From Rotaria socialis (lineage: Eukaryota > Rotifera > Eurotatoria > Philodinida > Philodinidae), in contig CAJNYU010002318.1 of the NCBI GenBank assembly GCA_905331475.1, positions 1 through 64,000 on the forward strand: 64,000 nucleotides of DNA, read 5' to 3'. The notes beneath the pieces are model-generated. The model was not told where the DNA came from and made no database searches. It worked only from the letters and a program-made list of their open reading frames with translations. How positions within the stretch are numbered: position 1 is the first letter of the stretch; each line of letters begins with the position of its first letter. Shown here one piece after another: positions 54,423 through 64,000 of the stretch. Both the position numbers and the translations under genes were made by a program.

Positions 54423-56953
54423 AAGTAAATTTTTCTCTTTGTTCTTAAAATAACCTTTAATTATTATCGTGTTCGTTCGTGTGTGTGTGTGTGTTGTACA
54501 AATGGATTTATATCTACCGCGTTATAATATTATAAATCTAAATTATCTTTCTTCACCTTTATGGTAGACGAATTGATTTTTTTCTTTCTTCACATTGGCA
54601 TAACTTTATTTGATTTCTTCTCTTTTTTTTCGTTTATTTTTTATTTGATATACTTAAACATTGCTAACGATATTTATGTTTCTAGTTTTTTTTCTTTGCA
54701 TTATTTTTTGTTGTACAACACTTCTATTTGATCTTACATATATTAATATAAATTGGAATTTGACATACGAGTTACAAGAAAAAAAAATTCAAAATTCTTT
54801 CGCTTAGGAGGAAAGTTTTTGGCATTAAATATTTATTAAATTATAATAATAACTTTTATTAATCAGAAGGTTTTGATTTACTATTCAAAGAGAGTATTTT
54901 ACTTGACAGTGAGCAGTAGATTTCTTAGTAAATAACTGAATAGAAAATTTTCATGTACAGAATAAGATTACTAATTGATTGATTTTCAAGCTCGAATCTA
55001 TCCGACTAGTTAACATGATTTGTATGTCTAACTGAACTCCGTCAGCCAGTATTAATGATATTATACGGTTTCAATGTAAATGTGTCTCTTTTTTTCCCTT
55101 GAAAATATTCATGACTGTATATAAATATATATATTAACCATTTTACCTGCATAGGAGGAATCTATCGAAGAAAGGCAAGTAACAATTTTATGTTTTTATT
55201 GTTATACAAGATCAATTCAATAGTTAAAGTTCGCAGACAATACAGATGCCATTAACCGATAAAAAGCTTTTAACAATATAATTTTCTAGTTAAATACTAA
55301 GCATAATCAATAATCATTGAAAAAACTTCCTAGAGTTTTTTTCTGTTAAATAATCATTTATAAGTATTTAATCGCTAGTGTATTCCATCGCATACATTGC
55401 TTTTTCTTGATAAAAAAAAATAAAACGTCCTTTCTTCGTCTATCGTAGAATCAATAGTAATTGATACGCTGTTATTGTTATTGTTTCTTATAAATTTTCA
55501 CTCTAAAGATTTTTTTATTTAACTGATTAATTTGGAGATAAAATTGTCTAACACTTGAAAACCAAAAGGAGTACTTTACTACTCATACAATTTCAGTATA
55601 ACTATCTTAATCGCAGAGTTCCATTTATAGGGTTAGCCGTCTCTTTCATGCATATGTATATTGAGTGTATTCGTAAAAATCCTTGAAACCTATTCAAAAA
55701 ATATTTGCTCACAATCAAACATCAATTTATGTATGCACACGTAAATCTATAAATCACTCCTATTTTTTTTGTATTTTAGTTTCAAGATTGTTTTCAAAAA
55801 AAAAGGAAAATTTGCTAATGTAAAAGCATCAGAGGCGTTAATGAAGAAGCCTCTTTTTTTAATTTTTCGTTAGTTTGGCGAGACACCTTAAAATAACACG
55901 CATATTTTTTGTGGTTATTTTTTTTTCAAGGAAAAAGATCTCGAAACAACAAGTCGATATGGTAGTCTCTTTATGATAAAAGTAAATTTCATTTATATCA
56001 TTAGGAAAAAACCGCTCAGACGAGAAACAAAAGTTTTTTTTTCTCGCTACGAATAAAATGGCACAATAGTTGAAAGTATGAGAAGAAAAACAAAGAGAAA
56101 GCATTTCTCCGTAAGGTTTTTAAGTAAACAATTACAACATTAAAATATACCGCAAAGAATTAAATCGAGTAAGACTGATTTTTTCTAGAGGGTATAACAA
56201 TCATTTTTTTGTTTTCCTTATACAGTTATTTTCATCCGTAAACCTTGAAAGTTTAGTTTTAACTGTTTTCGATAAAACTCACTGTTGTTTAACTAATTTT
56301 CGTTAAAAAGTAAAATAATTTATTATGTATTCTTTTATGAAAAGAAAAAACAAGCGAATGTGGTATGTCAAATCGTTTGAAAAACCAAAAAGAAAAGAGC
56401 ATTTTAATTGGTCATCAAAAATGACTTTCTTGTAGGAAAGAAGAATGGATTTTTCTTCGGAGAGAAGAAAAAAGGGTGCATTTAAATATACACCCGTAAA
56501 CCACAGAAAAAAAGAAATCACGAATGTTTGCGTCGGATCAACTTTACACGGGCAACAATATCATCGACGAGTCGTGTGTAGTTCTTTTGGTTTCCCACAT
56601 ACGCGTACGTCACTACTCACATCTTATTCTATATTGCGCTTATTCATGTTCACATCGTCAAACGTTTTATTCAATGTCAAAGCGAGAAAAGAAAACCAGT
56701 GTTTATAAGTTTGTTTTCAACAACAACCATCGCACAAGAAGCCTACCATGTTTTTTTTCTCTTGATTTTTTTCCCTCATCTTCCAGCCACTTCTCTTGGC
56801 ATGTTTACATTCAAAGTATGAAAAATATATAACTTATTTATTAAGATTATTTAAGAGTTCAAATATGTTTGGTTAAAAAGGATGCACATCGCATTAATTA
56901 TCATCCGGATTTTTCATCTCTAGATAAATATTCAATAACAACAAAATTCTCTC
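54423..56953. other. Long intergenic region; (GT)n near 54478-54494
   Basis: 3' flank of the Brat-like gene and upstream region of the next gene. A short GT repeat is seen. Open frames in this stretch are T- or A-rich without recognisable protein features. Confidence 0.45.
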
Positions 56954-59847
56954 ATGAGAAACGTTGAACGGGATGATCGATGTTGTTCACCATGTCACAA
57001 TCGTCAACCATTATCTGTTGCTTTAACAAAACCGTGCAGTCGTGATAGATGCGATATACCGGTTTCTTGTGAAGATGATTTTGCATCAATGCAGAATCAT
57101 CACGGTCATTCAATAAAATCATGCGGTTGTGATATGTGCGATATGCCAGCTCGTTGTGAACGCGATTTTGCATCAGTTCAGAATCATCATGGCCATGGAA
57201 AAAATCGACGACTTGTACGAGAATACTTCAGTATGTTTATGTTCACGAGAAAAAAGTCCAAGCCTTTAAATATTTATCAAGTTATTTTATTTAAATACAA
57301 ATAGGTGATTTTCGTCCTATTGCTTATTACAATTCATACTGGTGGGCACCACGACCAATGACAATGACACAATGGGCACCAGCACCAGCACTGCTACCAA
57401 TGACAATGATACCATGGAGATCACCATCATTTCATCATGGTTTTGGAGATGGATTCTTTAGACATTTCGGTAAACATTAAATAACTGAAATTCAAAACGA
57501 ATCATTTCCTTGAGAAAAATTAGGCGCGGTAGAAATACAAGAACAACGGTGCCGACCTTGTCGTTGTGTCGTAAGATGTGTTCATCAACCAGCGAAAATT
57601 GTTAAACAATTAACAATACGATCACGACCTACATCTTGTCATGATCTTCGAGAACGTAAATAATCGATTGAATTGTTTTGTTTTGTTTTTTATTAAGTTT
57701 TGTACATATTTTAAATGAAGACCATCGACATGACAAGCGCGTTGATGTACATCACCATATTAATGTTAACTGCAATCATGCGAGTATTTTCTTCTCTTCT
57801 TATTTATATTGTCCATTCTGATTTTTATGGGATATTTCAATTAGGCACAGCATCACCACCGCCACCGCCACCACTACCACGTTGCTATAAAAAAAAACAT
57901 TATGAATACATGGTTTTCTTTTTGACTGTTTTAATTTAGCTCGACCAAGTACAACCGATACTGGAACAGCTGCGCCTACTATAGAAAAATCATCTCGACC
58001 ACCTTTAACTACCTCAGGTATAATAGATACAAGATACTTTTGAAATCGTTATGAGAATTGAATAATTAAATAGAAACTGAAAGATTCGATCGTTTTGAAG
58101 AGGAAAAAACAATCAAACAAGATAAAGTCATAACAAGTTAGTAAATCTGTATATTCGGTAAAAAATGAATTTCTCTGCCATTTAGAAATTACTCAAAAGA
58201 CTTGCGTAGTCGAAGAACCAGTGAAAGTTACTACTTACGAATGTAATCAGCATTTTGATTTTAACTTTGTTTTTGTTTTTCGTTTATTTAACATTCTCGT
58301 ATCATAGGTAGAAAAACAAGCAATTATCAACGTGCTGACGCTGTTAATCAAGTAGAACGAAGCAAAATTTCAATAGGAGGATATCAACAAATTGGAGGAT
58401 ACCAAAATAGTGGAGAATTCCAACAAACTCAAGAATTTCAACAAACAGGAGGACATCAACAAATCGGAGGATTCCAAAATAGTGAAGGATTTCAACAAAC
58501 TCAAGAATTTCAACAAATCGGAGGATTCCAAAATAGTGGAGGATTCCAACAAACTCAAGAATTTCAACAAACAGGAGGACATCAACAAAGCGGATCTTTC
58601 CGACGAATTGGATGTTGTGAACAAACAGGTAATACATTTTTTCTATTTGATTAGCATTACATGTTTTCATAAATAGCTTTATTTGCTAGAACGTCATATT
58701 TCTTTTTCTTTTTCTTTTTTTACTAAGACAAAAACTAATATTGAATCAAGCAAAAAAAAATAACAGATCAATTTTTATTCAGGTATAATACAGGTTTTGA
58801 CATATCAAGTTAAAACGCTTATGTTAAGCAAAGTCATTCAATAACAAGTTGTAGAGGAGATTTGATAATAAATCAATATATCAATCATGACTATTGGTAT
58901 TAACACAGAAAGTCCTTGAAAAGACTGTTGATTGTTGAGTCGAGAACATGCACATCTATTAATAACCTATGTAGAAGTCAGGAGTTCCTTTTCCACCGCC
59001 AATAATTCTAGATTTATAGAATTTTCTCTAACTGAATGCCACTGCCTAGAACAAATATGAAAGTGACTTATTCAAAGTCTCATTTTGAAAATTGCACCAC
59101 AATAGTTTATTGGGGGAGTGTTAAGTTTTTTTATTTATTTTTTTACTAAAAATTGAAAGGCAATTCTTTTTCTGAAGTGCATAAATAATATAAAAAAAAG
59201 ATACATTTTCAATACAACCGTATGCCAGTACTTGAATACAATAAAATATTCTCGCTAATATAGGCTACTATGAAAAACTAGTTTTTGAAACATTCTCGAT
59301 ACAGACTAAGGTATTGAATTAGCACATCGAGTGGTTCAGGAAGTTCCTACGTTCGGTCAAAGATGTTTCACCTCGTTGTCGGATTAAAGAAATTGACAAA
59401 AATAGCAATGAGTGAAAGAACCTGACGAGCATAAAAATTTTTCTATCGATTTTAATTTGATAAGTTCTATAATCAGTGAACTCAACAGTCGATGATTCTT
59501 AGATACTTATTAGTTATCTCTTGGTTTCGATGTTTTTATCCTAGTTTTTATTGAAGATCATTATACTGGTTACGCATGCACTTTTGTTCTGTTAAAGTTT
59601 TTTGTTTTTGCTTTCAAATAAAATATTTATTTTAGGTTCAGGTGTATCAACGTCAGTATGCTGTTCATCAGATAACGTTTTGAACGAAGAAAATAGACAT
59701 TTCGCGTATGAATCACTATCACCTTGTATTCGATCCATCGATAATGCTTCAAAAACAATCGATTCGATTGAAACCTTCTCCTGTTCAACACAGCCATTTA
59801 TTACTCAAAAAACGTCCGAAACTCGAAGAATCGTTACATCAAATTAA
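56954..59847 (+). CDS. Cys/His-, Pro- and Gln/Gly-rich mosaic protein, unknown family (467 aa)
   Basis: Ten exons fit one frame: 56954-57230, 57305-57469, 57524-57655, 57721-57783, 57845-57880, 57940-58017, 58074-58136, 58186-58242, 58308-58628, 59636-59847. All nine introns are phase 1, so each internal exon is a multiple of three. The N-terminus holds two copies of a Cys/His unit (CDIPVSCEDDFASMQNHHGH and CDMPARCERDFASVQNHHGH). Then come an aromatic/Pro-rich part (WWAPRPMTMTQWAPAPAL), a Cys cluster (CRPCRCVVRCVH), a His-rich bit, a polyPro run, an acidic/basic stretch, and a Gln/Gly repeat (18-residue unit QQIGGFQNSGGFQQTQEF three times plus QQTGGH twice). The C-terminus is Ser/Cys-rich. 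No signal peptide or membrane span. The small exons are supported by phase only. I recognise no family and assign no function. Confidence 0.65.
58384..58587 (+). repeat. Coding tandem repeat (54-bp and 18-bp units)
   Basis: Within exon 9 of the mosaic gene, a 54-bp unit (18 residues, QQIGGFQNSGGFQQTQEF) occurs three times and an 18-bp unit (QQTGGH) twice, in the order 54-18-54-54-18. The units differ by a few bases each, nearly all in frame. Confidence 0.8.
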
Positions 59848-61154
59848 TTCTATATGATTATCATCATTTTTTATAACAAAAACAGTTTTCTTCGCTATTC
59901 CATACTTTCCTTTTTTCTTTTTCTTTCTTTTGTTCAGATATATCCATTCTTATGTCCTTCATATACTAATAACCATCATAACTAACGAGATAGAAAGACA
60001 AAGTGTAGATAGATTATTGTGTTTTGCGTATATTTTAATTAACAATTTACTCTCTATCATTTGTATCAAAGAAGGTAACGCACTCGTGAAAATTTTCTTT
60101 GAAATATAAAAAGAAAGAAAAATGAATATTTGATTGTTATATTCGTATTTATATGGCTTGATACATGTAAAGCATGTAACCAACTCAGCCATCTTATTTT
60201 ATTTTAGCGGTGGTTATTTTAATTTCACTACGTTCGCTATGGCTACAGAAAAAACAACAACATTTGCATAAAAATACCAAGATTCGTTAACAAGGCATGG
60301 TTAGAAAATCAACATAAGTATATGTAGGAAAGCTTCCCACAGTTTATTTTTATATGTTATATCTATGTTAAGCGACTCTGTATATTTTGTTTTAATCGGC
60401 ACAAGTAATGGGATACCCAAAAAAAAACATAACTGTCATTTCATGCATTTTTGTTTGACAAAATATCCGCATTAAAGTGATACGTTTTGTAGAATGTAAA
60501 TATCTAGGTAAAAATAGGCTCTTATGATCGAATCAGAAATTCAAATATAATTCTAAAAAGTAGAAACCACTTTCTGTTAAATGTCTCGATGGTAGAAAAA
60601 TAAAAGTGTTTTTATTAGGAATTTCTAAGATCTGTAGAAAATTTTGTTGTTCAAAAAAAGGGGTTCAAGATTTCTTTTACCCTTATGTGTATCGGGGTAA
60701 TTTGCTGATTATTGGTTGACTCATACATTGTTGACGAAATCAAGATTTTTTCTTAGTAGAACTTATCCTAGGGAAATTCATTCAAGAATTTATGTTCTTC
60801 TTTTATGTATTTTGTTTTTTTTCCAAAAACCGCTGAATTGACAAAGATCAGATTAAATTCTATTACCGGATTTGCAAAAATTGTCGATAGATGTAACTTT
60901 GAAATCATCTATGCGTCGAATCTACAATGTAATACTTCATATAGTAACAGACAGTTTGTTTCTTCTCAAAATTTACAAAAATAAGTTGTAACAGCTCTTT
61001 ATTGAAGTTGTAAAGTTCGATAAGATACAAAAAGATCCTTTTCTTCTATTTCTTCAGTAGGCTTACTTTTATTCTCAAGGATTAAAATAATATTTCGTTT
61101 TCTCTTCCTACTACATCTATCTCTACAACACCAACGTAGTGTTGTACTCATAAA
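59848..61154. other. Non-coding, no gene seen
   Basis: AT-rich spacer between the mosaic gene and family copy 5. Confidence 0.45.
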
Positions 61155-62436
61155 ATGTTTCAGCCATGTTCGTTAAGTAAGTGCACTCGTATATCACGGG
61201 GAATTTGTGATTGTTGCCAGCAAAATCTTTGTCTACACCATATGAATGAACATAATGTCTCGCTGATTTCTCAAGTGAATCCTTTGATTGATGAAATCAA
61301 TTCACTTGAAAATCGATTCAAAATATTAAACATTAAAAAAACAATGGGCGATAATCGTCAACAACTTGAAAAATGGCGTGACAAATGCCATGAGAAGATC
61401 GATTGTTTTTTTGAAGAAAAATGTCAAGAACATAATCGACTTGTCAATCAAAAAGTTGATGAACAACGAAAAGAAATCAGAAGAATACAATCGAAAATAA
61501 ATGAAATTATAAACATACAAGAAATAACTCGTCAAGATATCGACTCACTGGCATCTACAATTCGTCAACTCGAAAAAAATATGAGCAATATCGAACAAGC
61601 ATGTTTTAAGGTCCAAAGTCATCCATTAGCAATCGATGATAACATTATTATTATTAAGGAGTTAACTGAACATGAAATAGATCTATCAACTCTTTCACCA
61701 GCTTACAAACAAATGCCTCGTCCCAAGGAAAGTTTTTAATTACTTAGTAGCAATAGTCGATACTTATTAGTACATCAAAAGCCTAATTTATGTTTCTATG
61801 ATCGAGAACTGAACATAGCCAAACAAATACTATGGAAATACGGCAACATTTGGGACGTCTGTTGGTCATCAACATTAGAGCGATTTATTGCGTTTGAACA
61901 AAATAATATCTTTCTTATCAACGACAATACAATGTCAGTTCATTATGTTCATACAATTAAGCAACGAGACTGGGTCTCGTGTACATGTTCCGATACGGTT
62001 CTTTATGCAACTACAAATAAACAGCCTTCGTCTATCATGGAATTCACCTTAGTGCCAATATCCTATTACATGTAGTAAAGATGAAACTATTTACGGGATC
62101 ATTTATAATAACGAAAATCTTGCTCTGCTGGTTAAAAATCTAGCCGAAGAATTACTTCGGATCGAATTAAGACGCGCCACAACATTCGGCCGCATCTGGT
62201 CAGTTCAACTCAATATTTGCTGCGTTCAGAAGACAGTGTTTCGTTGTTGTTCACTCACTTGCAATGAATGGCTTGTTGTCGACTATGAGACTAAGCGCCT
62301 ATTACAAATTACAAAAGAGGGGAAAATAAAGAAAATAACTCAGTATCATCAACAGCCAATTCATGCTCTTCTATTTGACGAAAACAAACTAGTTGTGTCA
62401 ACTGTAGCAACCGTCAATCTACATAAGATTCAATGA
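61155..62436 (+). pseudogene. Zinc-finger/coiled-coil/propeller-like family copy 5, disabled
   Basis: ATG at 61155. The zinc finger is fully conserved in spacing (CSLSKCTRISRGICDCCQQN, CLHH, H) and the coiled coil is intact. An in-frame TAA at 61737-61739 interrupts just before the propeller-like half, after RPKESF. The frame then continues (LLSSNSRYLLVHQKPNLC) until a deletion of roughly 25 bases near 62062 shifts it. After that the family sequence resumes to its natural end (NEWLVVDYETKRLLQITKEG, stop 62434-62436). The 194-residue zinc-finger plus coiled-coil part could still be translated as a truncated protein. It is more distant from copies 1-4 than they are from each other. Confidence 0.85.
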
Positions 62437-63167
62437 CTGCTCTGTTTTTAGTATTTTAGTTAGTTTTTTTTTGTTAGATCCGAAACTCAATTTAGAAATG
62501 ACTAGCTAGATATTCAATAGCATATTATTTATTTCGCATTGCTAAGGCTATTAAGGTCTATTTTCTTATCTGCAAATACAACATGAAATCTAGTTAACAA
62601 ATACAAATGGAATAAATTATATTTAATGCAACGTTGAAAACACGAACATAAAATTGATAATTTACGAGCAAAACAACACTTGTAAGAGCCATAAAACTCT
62701 GAATGCTTGCAACAATCTTCGTACTAGAAATCCAACGTAATCAAAAGTAGCAATTGAAATTTTAAAATATAAATTGATGCTTTAACCACACAGCTAACTG
62801 TGAAGATTCTTGATAGATGAAATATTATTGTGATGGTATATTATACTTTAGTTTTACCCTTCGTATCATACAATCGTATCGTTTACATACATAATCAGAA
62901 GAGATAAGAAAAGGACAGAGTACGAGAGAAGGAAGAGAAGATTCAAGAAGGGAAAGATCATTCATGATAAATAGTTACTAGAGAAAGAAAATTGAAGTTA
63001 GCGATAAGAAGAGATGACAGGGAAAGGCTAAATAGTATGCTTGACTAGTAAACTCAATTAAGCTTTCAAAGTAAATCTTGATACACAATAGACTGAAATG
63101 GGAACGTCCCGTTAACAAACTGTTTTTTTTTCTCTCAACAATATGAGATTCTCAAAAACCTTTAAGA

Positions 63168-63200
<33 letters not shown>

Positions 63201-63699
63201 ACTATGAAGTTACTCAATATCGCCCTCAGAAAAACATTCCAAAGCATATGCATTATATCCTTTAAAAGAAAATTGTTTATTCATGAAAACGAATTAAAAT
63301 ATCTATGAAAGAGAATCGTTTTGCCTATCAATTAGCAAACAATCTATCATATACGAAAACAATGCAGATAAAAATGTGACCTCTAATGTCATATTTGTTT
63401 ATAAACAGAACACAACAAACACCTACATAGCAAACGTTATCGACTAGCATGCCACAATATTTTATACTTTTCTTTGCCTTTTCCACCCTCATGGTTTCGT
63501 GTGTATCAAACGAATTATTTTCGTAAACCGTATAGTACCTCGAGCATAGTAAATAGGCCGTTTTTTCGTTTTGTTTCTATGCAATGAATCTGTTATTGGT
63601 ATAGGGAATGCATAGTTATTCTCGGCAAATGATTATTTTTTGCGATATTCACAATGCAAGAAAAACTCTCAAAATTTGATTATACTAATAAAATATTTC
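62437..63699. other. Non-coding; (AC)n(AT)n microsatellite at 63168-63201
   Basis: No gene. A compound AC/AT dinucleotide repeat is the only feature seen. Confidence 0.5.
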
Positions 63700-64000
63700 A
63701 ATTGTCGCTGCTACATGTGCTCGTATATCACAGGAATTTTGTAATTGATTTCAACAAAATCTGTCTACAGCATTTGAATGAACACAAATGTTCACTGATT
63801 TCTCAAGTGAATCGTTTGGCTGATAAAATCAGTGTACGTAGAGATTGTCTCAAAATTTTGATTATGAAAAAAATTGTTGAATATAGTGGTCAAACCACTT
63901 GAAAGCTGTTGTGAAGGTTGTCATAAAAAGGTTCACCACCTTTTTTAATAGAACGGTTAAGACCTTGATCAAATTATACAGAAGAGATTCTAATAACATA
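63700..64000 (+). pseudogene. Zinc-finger/coiled-coil family copy 6, highly decayed 5' fragment
   Basis: Translated in changing frames, this stretch matches the N-terminus of copy 5. A CARISQEFCN-like piece ending in a stop lies near 63715-63750. After a frameshift, ICLQHLNEHKCSLISQVNRLA matches, followed by weaker similarity into the coiled coil to the window edge. Several stops and shifts make it clearly non-functional. It may continue beyond the window. Confidence 0.65.

Noticed and set aside
57661-57663. Stop codon that would end a separate 193-aa Cys-rich gene at 57663
   Set aside because: A GTAAAT donor eight bases upstream and an acceptor at 57719-57720 join in phase to a His-rich exon, and six further exons keep the same phase. 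One longer gene explains more, though the short form remains possible as an isoform.
58344-58676. Antisense and alternative-frame open frames over the Gln/Gly repeat
   Set aside because: Open frames in several phases are expected from a 54-bp and 18-bp in-frame repeat; only the plus frame continues into flanking exons with correct phase.
1-64000. CRISPR arrays, bacterial operons, ribosome binding sites or viral genes
   Set aside because: None seen. Gene structure is intron-containing and eukaryotic throughout. The RdRP is the cellular RDR type, not a viral polymerase.

Overview
The window reads as nuclear DNA of an invertebrate animal, most likely a bdelloid rotifer. It is AT-rich and gene-dense, and almost every spliced gene has GT-AG introns of about 45-75 nt, with a few of 0.4-1 kb. 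Animal genes (TGF-beta ligand, tau/MAP-type protein, Brat-type NHL protein, WDR18-like protein, mitochondrial DnaJ, M14 carboxypeptidase, CAP protein) sit beside families that are typically fungal or plant (GH71 alpha-1,3-glucanase, BAHD-type acyltransferase) and a cellular RNA-dependent RNA polymerase. That mixture fits bdelloids. The organism is an inference; no marker gene names the species.

Layout. 0-6 kb: decayed genes (an NHL-repeat gene with two in-frame stops, an arrestin-domain gene with two stops and a frameshift) and a 576-bp element bounded by a 13-bp perfect inverted repeat. 8-14 kb: an intronless LRR membrane receptor (-) and a two-exon TGF-beta family ligand (+). 14.6-19.7 kb: a gene-poor block of short palindromic foldback elements, one made of TGTGGG telomere-like units, with a 727-bp assembly gap inside. 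20-24.3 kb: a seven-exon RNA-dependent RNA polymerase gene that ends in a Cys-rich hydrophobic tail. 24.9-32.5 kb: BAHD acyltransferase, tau/MAP protein, small secreted Cys-rich protein, carboxypeptidase. 34-43 kb: four members of a zinc-finger/coiled-coil/propeller-like family in two head-to-head pairs, the product of a block duplication that also copied the 3' end of a WDR18-like gene. 43-54.5 kb: intact WDR18-like gene, GH71, DNAJA3-like, CAP and Brat-like genes. 57-60 kb: a ten-exon gene for an unrecognised 467-aa low-complexity protein. 61-64 kb: two more decayed members of the zinc-finger/coiled-coil family.

Most exon models were built by hand from splice signals and reading-frame phase. 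In each multi-exon model every junction is phase-consistent and the total length is a multiple of three. There is no operon-like organisation; neighbours are functionally unrelated. The main items for follow-up are the membrane-tailed RdRP, the foldback elements sharing a CCAGGTCGA end, the block duplication with a sharp gene-conversion boundary in the head-to-head family, and the 467-aa gene.
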